The translations under genes were made by a program, and so were the position numbers. From Pontiellaceae bacterium (GTDB taxonomy: Bacteria; Verrucomicrobiota; Kiritimatiellia; Kiritimatiellales; Tichowtungiaceae), in the NCBI GenBank assembly GCA_029934215.1, contig JAOZMR010000175.1, forward strand, positions 1 through 5,992: a stretch of 5,992 nt of DNA, read 5' to 3'. This document shows positions 1 through 5,197 of this stretch, in pieces (the first letter of the stretch is position 1; every line of letters begins with the position of its first letter). Below the pieces are notes generated by a model. It was not told where the DNA came from and ran no database searches. It saw only the letters and a list, made by a program, of their open reading frames with translations.

Positions 1-208
1 ACTCAAATAGGGGAGCGAAAAGCCTCTAAAAAACGCACATTCGTGAAGAGCCGTTCATCTGCGGATATAAAGCCGTTGCAGAGGAACACGGAGGCTTTTA
101 CTTTTCAACTCTGGGTCCATCCGTGTCCTCTAGCGAAGCGAGTGGTAAAAGTGGCTTCATTCACCGTGCGCGAAGAGGGCCAGCGGCAGAGATGCCGCTT
201 CTACAGAT
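1..208. other. Non-coding intergenic stretch with degenerate inverted repeats
   Basis: I see no credible gene here. The stretch holds an imperfect inverted repeat, GAGGAACACGG (81-91) against CCGTGTCCTC (121-130), which could form a stem of about 10 bp with one bulge. It also holds TCCTCTAGCGA (126-136), which recurs at 3085-3095, and a tight hairpin at 182-199. The open frames crossing this area have no Shine-Dalgarno, no domain-like composition and overlap the peptidase gene on the other strand. The 'CACGGAGG ... CCGTGTCCTC' wording resembles degenerate intergenic repeats I know from PVC genomes; that comparison is from memory. Confidence 0.6.
182..199. repeat. Perfect hairpin downstream of the M23 gene
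   Basis: AGCGGCA (182-188), loop GAGA, TGCCGCT (193-199): 7-bp GC-rich arms and a 4-nt loop. It lies 10 bp past the end of the minus-strand peptidase gene, so it could stop or stabilise that transcript. There is no T-run after it on the minus strand, so it is not a canonical intrinsic terminator. It may instead be a dispersed intergenic hairpin. Confidence 0.6.
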
Positions 209-1192
209 CTAATAGAATATCAAACCGTGGTTTTTTGGATCGCCAAACCCATAGCCCGTGCTCGGCATCCAGAACCCGTACGACCAAACTCCAGCGGAGG
301 GCTCGGTATAAACGGTACTGCTCCCTATGACAAAGGCATAAAACTCTTCAGTCCCGATCTCGCTGGGACGGTAATAACGAATCTCAAAATGAAGGTGCGA
401 TCCTCCCATGGTTTCAGAATATAAATTCCTTGAAACCAGCTCGCCGGTTTGAACGGTCTGACCGTTCAAAGACAACCCGCCCGCTTCATCCAGAGCGAGG
501 TCGATATGTGCATACAACGTCACCATCAAACCCAAGACCTCTCCGAATGCGTTGGTGACGGGTTTCGTGATGGAGAGATAATTCCGGTATTTAGGCGCAT
601 CGTAGAATGTCGCAACGATGCCCTCGTGCGCGGCGAACAACTCGACGGAGGTCTCCGCACTCCCTACGTGGAGATCCACCGCGGCGTGATGCTGCGCTGT
701 TCCATTAGGCGGGGGCTTGGGCGCACCAAAAACCCCGATCTGCGAAACAGAGAAATCTGGAATCGCGTTGGTTCCGTCCTGCAGGGGATGATGAAAGGAG
801 GGTTTCTGAGCGAAATAAACAAATTCATCGAGCGCTTCACGGATAGGCGCACCGTTCGTTGCGTTGTAATAGCTCGGCGAGAGCATGTCCGCCACCTCGC
901 CCTCTTCATCATGTGGATAGCGCGGCTGAAGCCGGAAAAATCCGCGGGTTCCCGCCGGAGAACCCGTCACATTCGTGACCGCCTCTTGAATGCGCTCGCC
1001 TGTTCCACGACGCATTACAGCGCTCCGGACCCACCCCGTCAGATTCGACGAATGATCCAGCTCATACATCAGCCCCGTATCGCTATTCCACGATAACCGA
1101 AGCTCTTCAGTCGATGACTCCATCGACAAAGATGCCGCTTGCGACACGGCGGCGAAACAAACCGAGAACAACATAAATTTCACAAAATCCAT
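209..1192 (-). CDS. Secreted M23-family (LytM-like) metallopeptidase
   Basis: Predicted 327-residue exported zinc endopeptidase of the M23 family, whose members usually cut peptide cross-bridges in peptidoglycan or short Gly-rich links. Residues 1-19 form a signal peptide (MDFVKF, hydrophobic LFSVCFAAV, SQA cleavage site). Residues about 22-91 contain a small beta domain with the 'YEL-HSSNLTGW' pattern common in PVC secreted proteins. The peptidase domain is near 165-275: HAAVD supplies the first ligands (H169, D173), YAHID gives the catalytic His (H229), and SHLHFEIR gives the HxH pair (H266, H268), so all expected active-site residues are present. The frame stays open upstream to 1279, but those 29 codons run through the terminator at 1239-1269, so I place the start at the ATG at 1192, before the signal peptide; GATGAGAAAG just upstream is a weak ribosome site. 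It has no PEP-CTERM tail, unlike its neighbours. The family call is firm; the substrate is unknown. Confidence 0.88.
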   Translation of the reverse strand: MDFVKFMLFSVCFAAVSQAASLSMESSTEELRLSWNSDTGLMYELDHSSNLTGWVRSAVMRRGTGERIQEAVTNVTGSPAGTRGFFRLQPRYPHDEEGEVADMLSPSYYNATNGAPIREALDEFVYFAQKPSFHHPLQDGTNAIPDFSVSQIGVFGAPKPPPNGTAQHHAAVDLHVGSAETSVELFAAHEGIVATFYDAPKYRNYLSITKPVTNAFGEVLGLMVTLYAHIDLALDEAGGLSLNGQTVQTGELVSRNLYSETMGGSHLHFEIRYYRPSEIGTEEFYAFVIGSSTVYTEPSAGVWSYGFWMPSTGYGFGDPKNHGLIFY

Positions 1193-1218
1193 AACTTTCT
1201 CATCCCAAAAGACTCCCC

Positions 1219-1237
1219 TTTTCCAATCCTTGGAAAA
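1219..1237. repeat. Palindrome TTTTCCAA-TCC-TTGGAAAA
   Basis: Perfect 8-bp inverted repeat with a 3-nt spacer, between the terminator (1239-1269) and the peptidase start (1192). A shorter relative, TTCCAA-TAG-TTGGAA, occurs at 3126-3140. A half copy (TTTTCCAA) sits in the same place beside the second terminator, at 3372-3379. It could be an operator, a hairpin in the mRNA leader, or a dispersed intergenic palindrome. Confidence 0.65.
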
Positions 1238-1238
1238 T

Positions 1239-1269
1239 AAAAAAAGGATGCCCGAGGACATCCTTTTTT
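1239..1269 (-). terminator. Intrinsic terminator T1 (bidirectional shape)
   Basis: Stem AAAAAAGGATG / CATCCTTTTTT (11 bp, 1240-1250 with 1259-1269) around an 8-nt loop CCCGAGGA. Read on the minus strand it ends in a run of seven Ts and starts about 20 nt past the stop of the PEP-CTERM gene ending at 1291, as expected for a Rho-independent terminator. It also has six Ts in the plus direction. A near-identical copy lies at 3389-3418 behind another PEP-CTERM gene. Confidence 0.85.
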
Positions 1270-1290
1270 CTTCCAACACGAAGAGATGCG

Positions 1291-1902
1291 CTAGCTCACA
1301 AGGTGACGGCGAATCAGGAATCCAAGACCGGCGACCAATGCCATTAGAGAGGCGGTTGCTGGCTCGGGAACCATGCCCAAATCATCGATCGCGAAATCGT
1401 TTCCGTTCGCCGCAGTCTGCGTGTCATGTAGCGTCAAGGAGACCGTTTCGGTCGTTGCCGCCGTCCACGTAAAACTAAACTGCTCCCAAACAGGTGGGTT
1501 CGAGTTAGCACCCACACTGAACGAGCCTTTGTTAATATTATCTACGTTTAACTGGATGACCGGATTGGGAGCTAACGTCAAATTCGCCGCCCAGCCTGAA
1601 AAGGTGTACTCCTCACCTGCGACCACATCCACATTCTGACTCCAAAAATAGTTTGCCGCCACGGCCGATCCATTGACAACCATGTACTGACCCCCACCGG
1701 AGGTGTGATCTGTAAGGCTTCCATAAGAGCCACTCCATGGGCTCTCCGTTCGAAAGTCGTAGCGATCCCCGCCCACAGAGGTGTTAGCATAGGTATATCC
1801 GCTTACGGTGAATCCCGTATTCCCTGACTCGAAATCTCCATTCGTCAAGGCTTGTGCAGACATTGCGCAAAGTAACGATAGCAAGATAAGTATACGTTTC
1901 AT
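1291..1902 (-). CDS. PEP-CTERM protein with carbohydrate-binding-like beta domain
   Basis: 203-residue exported protein. Residues 1-18 are a signal peptide (MKRILILLSLLCAMSAQA, cut after AQA). The mature part (about 19-177) looks like a single beta-sandwich: it opens with NGDFESG, has 'VDVVAGEEYTFSGWAAN' near 91-107 and closes with FAIDDLGM (170-177), a layout seen in CBM4/9-like and related galactose-binding-fold domains; I judge the fold from pattern only. Residues 178-203 are a PEP-CTERM sorting tail: VPEP, a short hydrophobic segment, then RRH. In known systems such tails are recognised and cut by an exosortase during export to the surface or matrix; no exosortase gene is in this window. 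The mature part has no cysteine. It starts 34 bp after the upstream PEP-CTERM gene with no terminator between, so the two are probably co-transcribed, ending at T1. Upstream AAGAAAGAGA is a modest ribosome site. Confidence 0.88.
   Translation of the reverse strand: MKRILILLSLLCAMSAQALTNGDFESGNTGFTVSGYTYANTSVGGDRYDFRTESPWSGSYGSLTDHTSGGGQYMVVNGSAVAANYFWSQNVDVVAGEEYTFSGWAANLTLAPNPVIQLNVDNINKGSFSVGANSNPPVWEQFSFTWTAATTETVSLTLHDTQTAANGNDFAIDDLGMVPEPATASLMALVAGLGFLIRRHLVS
1294..1371 (-). repeat. PEP-CTERM coding repeat, copy 1
   Basis: Encodes the last 26 residues of the 1291-1902 protein. The same module recurs at 1940-2017 and 3443-3520; each pair of copies differs at only 2 of 26 residues, while the protein bodies do not match. 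With the adjacent terminator this copy forms a repeated 3' block shared with 3389-3520. Confidence 0.85.
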
Positions 1903-1936
1903 AATTTATCTCTTTCTTTTTCAATAAAGGGAGCAA

Positions 1937-2755
1937 CTAGCTCACGAAATGGCGGCGAATCAGGAATCCAAGACCGCCGACCAATGCCATTAAGGATGCC
2001 GTTGCTGGCTCGGGCACTTGGTTGAGCGTTACGTTCGCATCCACGAATAAGCCGTCTGCGTTACGAGCGGAAGTGGAGCTGTATTCATCCCAATCGGCGG
2101 GAATTCCAATCTCCCCTCCCAATGTCCCATTAGATCCCCACAGCCCGACATCTCCGGTATAGTTAAGCCCACCCGCAGCATCGGCTATAACGGTGGCCGT
2201 ATACTGCAGTGAAAACGTATTGTTTCCCGAATAGCCGGAGAGGGTTTGGGAATCTGTCCGGTCTAAATTTGAACTGCCAGCTGTGGTTCTGCTTCCGCCT
2301 GACATGTCCAGACTATCCCCTACCGTACTCCCATTCACACGCAACACCGCAGTGAAGGTTGAAAAAGTGATCCCATCGCCAGACGCATCTGCTCCGTTGT
2401 CTTCAACATCAAGATACGCGTGAAATTCTGGAGTGAAGTAAATGCTGTACTCCTCCCAAGATTCCGCCGTAACTGTCCACGTGACGGTTGCGTTGATGGT
2501 CTGCGTTATATATTGACCCACTTTTGCCTCGGCTTGCCCGTAAAACCTCGCCCCTGTGTTGCCAGAGGACCCGCCAACGGTTGTCACCTCTGTGGCAGTC
2601 CCCGTGTGAGACCGGCCGTGACTTGCGTCTTCATCGGCATGTCCGTCATTGTTCGAAATGCTATCTGCAGAGGTTCTTGCCACGATCAGCGCGGAGCCGG
2701 TCATCGGAAGTACCGCAAGCGCGGTGCTCAGTAGTAGGATGTAGTTTTTGTTCAT
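1937..2755 (-). CDS. PEP-CTERM protein of unknown function, beta-rich
   Basis: 272-residue exported protein whose body I do not recognise. Residues 1-22 are a signal peptide (MNKNYILLLSTALAV...TGSA). A stretch rich in Asp and His (NDGHADEDASHGRSH, 36-50) follows, then a Ser/Thr/Gly/Asn-rich body with alternating hydrophobic residues that suggests beta strands. Residues 247-272 are the PEP-CTERM tail (VPEPATASLMALV, then RRH). No cysteine is present. I chose the ATG at 2755, not the in-frame ATG at 2797, because AAAGGA (plus strand 2764-2769) sits 8 nt before it and the signal peptide begins there. The first codons and everything upstream are nearly identical to the gene at 3440-4219, yet the mature proteins are unrelated. 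It is probably the first gene of a two-gene transcript with 1291-1902. Confidence 0.85.
   Translation of the reverse strand: MNKNYILLLSTALAVLPMTGSALIVARTSADSISNNDGHADEDASHGRSHTGTATEVTTVGGSSGNTGARFYGQAEAKVGQYITQTINATVTWTVTAESWEEYSIYFTPEFHAYLDVEDNGADASGDGITFSTFTAVLRVNGSTVGDSLDMSGGSRTTAGSSNLDRTDSQTLSGYSGNNTFSLQYTATVIADAAGGLNYTGDVGLWGSNGTLGGEIGIPADWDEYSSTSARNADGLFVDANVTLNQVPEPATASLMALVGGLGFLIRRHFVS
1940..2017 (-). repeat. PEP-CTERM coding repeat, copy 2
   Basis: Second copy of the 26-residue sorting-tail module (copies 1294-1371 and 3443-3520). Unlike the other two it is not followed by the GGATG/CATCC terminator: 1903-1936 is just a short spacer and ribosome site leading into the next PEP-CTERM gene. 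Confidence 0.85.
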
Positions 2756-2803
2756 CTGTTTTTTCCTTTGGTTAATGATGAATGTGAAATTTAACAAAGG
2801 CGT

Positions 2804-2832
2804 ATTAAACCAAAAGTCATCGAGAGTGTAAA
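2804..2832 (-). promoter_or_regulatory. Candidate sigma70-type promoter for the 1937-2755 / 1291-1902 pair
   Basis: Read on the minus strand: -35 TTTACA (plus 2827-2832), 17-nt spacer, -10 TTTAAT (plus 2804-2809). Each box differs from consensus at one position. It would give a leader of about 40 nt before the ATG at 2755. Both boxes are unchanged in the second copy at 4268-4296. Confidence 0.55.
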
Positions 2833-2841
2833 TGTGATGAC
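2816..2841. promoter_or_regulatory. Candidate operator, inverted repeat GTCATC-N14-GATGAC (copy A)
   Basis: Arms GTCATC (2816-2821) and GATGAC (2836-2841), start to start 20 bp, so about two helical turns and suited to a dimer. Here the flanking bases extend the arms to 7 bp (AGTCATC / GATGACT). It encloses the -35 box of the minus-strand promoter. That the neighbouring AraC-type protein binds it is inference. Confidence 0.45.
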
Positions 2842-2896
2842 TGTATTATTAGTATAACATTTGTCTTTTTATCATGAATTATGCATAGTGGGGTTT

Positions 2897-3082
2897 ATGA
2901 ACAACCCATCCACCCCAGTCGACCTTGCAGAAGCTCCTGAAATCTGTACCCGAACCCTGCGCTTTCCGCCGCCCGAGCACGATCTTTCTGTGATGAAACT
3001 CGGTCATCGAAAACGCATCACCCTTCGAAAATCCTTGTTCGATATTCGATATTCATCTCCTCTCCCTCGGCTGTTCCTCTGA
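2897..3082 (+). pseudogene. 5' fragment of AraC-type regulator gene (truncated duplicate)
   Basis: Codons 1-33 (2897-2995) are identical to the start of the intact regulator at 4361, with the same upstream DNA. The match then ends and the frame runs through unrelated intergenic sequence to a stop at 3080-3082, giving a possible 61-residue product. It lacks nearly all of the N-terminal sensing domain and the whole DNA-binding domain, so it cannot act as a regulator. It is best read as a passenger of the duplicated control region; translation of the short peptide cannot be excluded because the start region is intact. Confidence 0.85.
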
Positions 3083-3086
3083 CTTC
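3061..3086. repeat. 26-bp dispersed repeat, copy 1
   Basis: Matches 5915-5940 at 24 of 26 positions (core TCGGCTGTTCCT-TGACTTC). The flanks differ, so this is a short dispersed element and not part of a longer duplication. Confidence 0.7.
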
Positions 3087-3125
3087 CTCTAGCGATAGCG
3101 GTTGTGAAAACCTGATCCAGCTTGT

Positions 3126-3140
3126 TTCCAATAGTTGGAA
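3126..3140. repeat. Short palindrome TTCCAA-TAG-TTGGAA
   Basis: 6-bp arms with a 3-nt spacer. It has the same core and spacer length as the palindrome at 1219-1237, although no gene starts next to it. That favours a dispersed motif over a gene-specific operator. Confidence 0.55.
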
Positions 3141-3204
3141 TCCTTTTCTCCCAATCGGAAATCGAAAATCTTCAATCTGAAATGCCCTCTCTTCCTCCAA
3201 AGAA

Positions 3205-3229
3205 CCCTTAATGGGTGGGAGGTTAAGGG
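3205..3229 (+). terminator. Weak possible terminator hairpin
   Basis: CCCTTAA (3205-3211), 11-nt loop, TTAAGGG (3223-3229), then GTTTTG. It could stop plus-strand transcripts that enter through the truncated AraC fragment. The T-run is short and the stem AT-rich, so this is uncertain. Confidence 0.3.
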
Positions 3230-3388
3230 GTTTTGCCACGAAAGAGCGCATAGAACACAAAAAAAGACGGGTTAAATGTTGGTGGAGAATTTCGACAGAC
3301 CTGAGGTATTTCGAACGTGCTTTTTGTATTCCCAAAAAGAAGCGAAGCGGCAATCATGATCGACAGAATCATTTTCCAACAGCCCAAT

Positions 3389-3418
3389 AAAAAAAGGATG
3401 CCCGAAGACATCCTTTTT
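3389..3418 (-). terminator. Intrinsic terminator T2
   Basis: Stem AAAAAGGATG / CATCCTTTTT (3391-3400 with 3409-3418), loop CCCGAAGA. On the minus strand a run of seven Ts follows, starting about 20 nt past the stop of the PEP-CTERM gene ending at 3440. It is a close copy of T1: the loop differs by one base and the adjoining 'CACGAAGAGATG' (3426-3437) is shared. Confidence 0.85.
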
Positions 3419-3439
3419 ATTCCATCACGAAGAGATGTG

Positions 3440-4219
3440 TCAGCTCATGAAATGGCGGCGAATCAGGAATCCAAGCCCGGCGACCAGTGCCATCAAGGAC
3501 GCGGTTGCTGGTTCGGGAACGGTCGTCACATTCACATTATCAATCCAAAGGTTTTCGGTAGAACCACCCGTCCGTGCGGCGAAAGCGAACTGATCGCCCA
3601 CAGAGGCGGTAAAGCCTGAAACATCAATATCATCAAAAATCAAACTCCCTGCATAACTAACCGCGAGGCGATCGTTTGCATAGGTGATCGTCACGTTCTC
3701 AAAGTTTCCAAGATCGTCATTACCGAAAATGGTTGGAGCTGTCCCACTATGAGCCACGCTCTGGCCATTCACAAAAATATCAATACCCGTGTCAGAATGC
3801 GTATCCCAGCCCACCGACAGCATCGGCCCTGCCCCGGAGTCATACATGCCGTCTTCTCCCCCACCGACCGCACTCGGAATGGCTCCAAAGTTAAAAGAAT
3901 ACCCGTCCGCAGGATTTGCAGATTTAATCATCATCTGATAGGTGGCCGTAAAGCCGACTATAGACCCGCCCGCATCAAGGTCTGGGAGAATATACTGTCC
4001 CGTTGTCTCTCCCGCATTTTCTTGTGTCATTAAAAGGGCTTTATCCCCATTATTGTCATAAACTCGGGTGACATCCGCGCCGCTGTGCCGAATCACGGAA
4101 CCATCGTCCAGATCTCTGGCATCGTGCGCCGCCGTATTAAAATTCTGCGAATAGTTTCCGGCCTGAACTGAACCAGTCACCACGATCCCCATCAATAGTA
4201 GGGTTATGTATTTGTTCAT
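3440..4219 (-). CDS. PEP-CTERM protein with legume-lectin/LamG-like domain
   Basis: 259-residue exported protein. Residues 1-20 are a signal peptide (MNKYITLLLMGIVVTGSVQA). The body (about 21-232) reads as a concanavalin A-like jelly roll: 'YSQNF' at the start, YSFNFG (107-112), 'GMYDSGAGPMLSVGWDTH' (124-141), IDIFVNG (146-152), 'VTITYANDRLAVSY' (176-189), then 'FAARTGGSTENLWIDNV' (213-229). This pattern is typical of L-type lectin or LamG-like domains in secreted proteins, so glycan binding is plausible but not shown. Residues 234-259 are the PEP-CTERM tail. No cysteine is present. I start at the ATG at 4219, with AAAGGA (plus 4228-4233) 8 nt before it, rather than at the in-frame ATG at 4261. 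It is transcribed away from the AraC gene, with 141 bp between the start codons, and is closed by T2. Confidence 0.88.
   Translation of the reverse strand: MNKYITLLLMGIVVTGSVQAGNYSQNFNTAAHDARDLDDGSVIRHSGADVTRVYDNNGDKALLMTQENAGETTGQYILPDLDAGGSIVGFTATYQMMIKSANPADGYSFNFGAIPSAVGGGEDGMYDSGAGPMLSVGWDTHSDTGIDIFVNGQSVAHSGTAPTIFGNDDLGNFENVTITYANDRLAVSYAGSLIFDDIDVSGFTASVGDQFAFAARTGGSTENLWIDNVNVTTVPEPATASLMALVAGLGFLIRRHFMS
3443..3520 (-). repeat. PEP-CTERM coding repeat, copy 3
   Basis: Third copy of the 26-residue sorting-tail module. Together with T2 (3389-3418) it forms a 3' block matching 1239-1371 with one small length change between stem and stop codon. The similarity by eye is clearly lower than that of the 249-bp 5' block. 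Confidence 0.85.
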
Positions 4220-4267
4220 CTGTTTTTTCCTTTGGTTAATGATGAATGTGAAATTTAACAAAGTCGT

Positions 4268-4296
4268 ATTAAACCAAAAGTCATCGAAAGTGTAAA
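4268..4296 (-). promoter_or_regulatory. Candidate sigma70-type promoter for the 3440-4219 gene
   Basis: Minus strand: -35 TTTACA (plus 4291-4296), 17-nt spacer, -10 TTTAAT (plus 4268-4273). The boxes and spacing match the copy at 2804-2832; the spacer differs by one base. For the plus strand the best -10-like sequence is TATAAC (4317-4322), but it has no good -35, so the AraC operon promoter may be weak or activator-dependent. Confidence 0.55.
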
Positions 4297-4305
4297 TATG
4301 ATGAC
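4280..4305. promoter_or_regulatory. Candidate operator, inverted repeat GTCATC-N14-GATGAC (copy B)
   Basis: Arms at 4280-4285 and 4300-4305 are identical to copy A, while two of the four differences between the blocks fall in the 14-nt spacer. It lies in the divergent region between the PEP-CTERM gene and the AraC gene and encloses the former's -35 box, so a bound protein could affect both directions. The binding protein is not known. Confidence 0.45.
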
Positions 4306-4360
4306 CGTATTATTAGTATAACATTTGTCTTTTTATCATGAATTATGCATAGTGGGGTTT

Positions 4361-5197
4361 ATGAACAACCCATCCACCCCAGTCGACCTTGCAGAAGCTC
4401 CTGAAATCTGTACCCGAACCCTGCGCTTTCCGCCGCCCGAGCACGATCTTTCTGTGATGGAGGTGGGGCGAGTGATGGCACCGGAAGGCGTTATTTATCC
4501 AGAAACCAGAACCACTTTTTGCACCGTGGTTTGGTGCGTTTGCGGCGAGCTGATTTTTGAACTGGGCGGCGAGTCGTTACGTGCAAAAAGCGGCGAATCG
4601 CTCGTGTTGGATCGCGACACCCAGGTCATCACACAAGCCGGCGCATCGGGTTGCGACGTCTATTACCTTCTGATGGACGGTCCTCAATCCAATCAGCTGC
4701 TTGAAACATCGGGTATCTGGACAGGGGTTTTTCCTTTCGCCAGCCTCCCCATCCAATGGCTAAACTGGACGGCAGCAAACATCAACCAGCCCCAGTTCTA
4801 CGCCTCCGTTGCGTCATCGGGTCAATCGCTCTACACAGCGGTACAAGCCGAGGCCCGGGCAACCGTTCACGATCCGTTGGTATGGGATGCCATTTGCTAC
4901 CTGCAACAACACTGGAACCACCCCGCCACCAATGGGGAGCGCGTTCTTCGCCACCTGAACGTCAGCCGCTCCAAACTCTCACCGCGCTTCAAAGCCGAAA
5001 CCGGCGTCACCCTCAAAGACTATCTCTACGCCATTCGCTACCGCCACGCCATACAGATGCTCGAACAAGCCCCCATTTCCATCGCCGACATCGCCAAACA
5101 GTGCGGCATTCCAGACCCAGCGCATTTTACATACTGGTTCCGGAAGCAAAGCGGAAAAAGCCCATCAGCATTCAAACGCAAAGCAACCGCTCGATGA
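4361..5197 (+). CDS. AraC-family transcriptional regulator
   Basis: 278-residue cytoplasmic DNA-binding protein. Residues about 25-105 resemble the cupin-like N-terminal sensing domain of AraC regulators ('GELIFELGGESLRAKSGES' at 62-80). Residues about 174-278 form the C-terminal domain with two helix-turn-helix units: one near 193-214 ('VLRHLNVSRSKLSPRFKAET') and one near 241-263 (SIADIAKQCGIP, HFTYWFRKQSGKSPSAFKR), a classic AraC signature. The N-terminal half is rich in Cys, including C54-x4-C59-x-C61. I chose the ATG at 4361, with GTGGGG just before it, over an in-frame TTG at 4325. The stop overlaps the start of the transporter gene (ATGA), so the two are co-translated, suggesting the regulator senses something tied to the transported compound. 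Its promoter region is shared with the divergent PEP-CTERM gene. The effector is unknown. Confidence 0.9.
   Translation: MNNPSTPVDLAEAPEICTRTLRFPPPEHDLSVMEVGRVMAPEGVIYPETRTTFCTVVWCVCGELIFELGGESLRAKSGESLVLDRDTQVITQAGASGCDVYYLLMDGPQSNQLLETSGIWTGVFPFASLPIQWLNWTAANINQPQFYASVASSGQSLYTAVQAEARATVHDPLVWDAICYLQQHWNHPATNGERVLRHLNVSRSKLSPRFKAETGVTLKDYLYAIRYRHAIQMLEQAPISIADIAKQCGIPDPAHFTYWFRKQSGKSPSAFKRKATAR

Larger units (their letters stand above)
2747..2995. repeat. Duplicated control-region block, copy A (249 bp)
   Basis: Aligns without gaps to 4211-4459 at a constant offset of 1464. By eye I find four differences (2800 G/T, 2824 G/A, 2834 G/A, 2842 T/C), about 98% identity. It spans the first three codons of the 1937-2755 gene, its Shine-Dalgarno, its promoter, the candidate operator and the first 33 codons of an AraC-type gene. 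Identity stops abruptly after GTGATG at 2995 and fades inside the signal-peptide codons at the other end. Confidence 0.95.
2996..3388. other. Repeat-rich intergenic region without a credible gene
   Basis: This follows the break in the duplicated block. It contains a tandem heptamer TTCGATA x2 (3038-3051), a 26-bp element (3061-3086) recurring at 5915-5940, TCCTCTAGCGA (3085-3095) recurring at 126-136, a TTCCAA-TAG-TTGGAA palindrome (3126-3140), A-rich 'ATCGGAAATCGAAAATC' wording (3155-3171), a hairpin at 3205-3229 and 'GCCACGAAAGAGCGCATAG' (3235-3253). Such wording is familiar to me from PVC intergenic DNA. Open frames here read like translations of those repeats and I do not accept them as genes. 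Confidence 0.6.
4211..4459. repeat. Duplicated control-region block, copy B (249 bp)
   Basis: Partner of 2747-2995. This copy is followed by the complete AraC gene, so it is probably the source or the better preserved version. Confidence 0.95.

Noticed and set aside
449..1096. 215-codon open frame on the plus strand
   Set aside because: Lies antisense to the M23 peptidase, whose signal peptide and full active-site motifs make the minus-strand reading certain; the plus product is Arg-rich with no domain pattern.
1193..1279. Upstream extension of the peptidase to an ATG at 1279
   Set aside because: The extra codons translate the terminator hairpin and palindrome; the signal peptide begins at the ATG at 1192.
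2756..2797. Upstream ATG giving a 14-residue extension (also 4220-4261)
   Set aside because: The internal ATG has AAAGGA 8 nt upstream and begins a clean signal peptide; the extension exists in both copies only because the DNA is duplicated.
3003..3012. GTCATCGAAA resembling the left half of the candidate operator
   Set aside because: Only one half site with no matching right arm and no promoter next to it; probably chance.
3018..3353. 111-codon open frame on the minus strand
   Set aside because: Its product (for example 'QIEDFRFPIGRK' and 'NIEYRTRIFEG') reads like translated intergenic repeats, and there is no good ribosome site or domain.
4325..4360. TTG start for the AraC gene
   Set aside because: The ATG at 4361 has a better placed G-rich ribosome site, and the extra 12 residues show no family feature.
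4756..5193. Long upstream extension of the transporter frame
   Set aside because: It is the out-of-frame shadow of the AraC gene; the hydrophobic PnuC-like protein starts at 5194.
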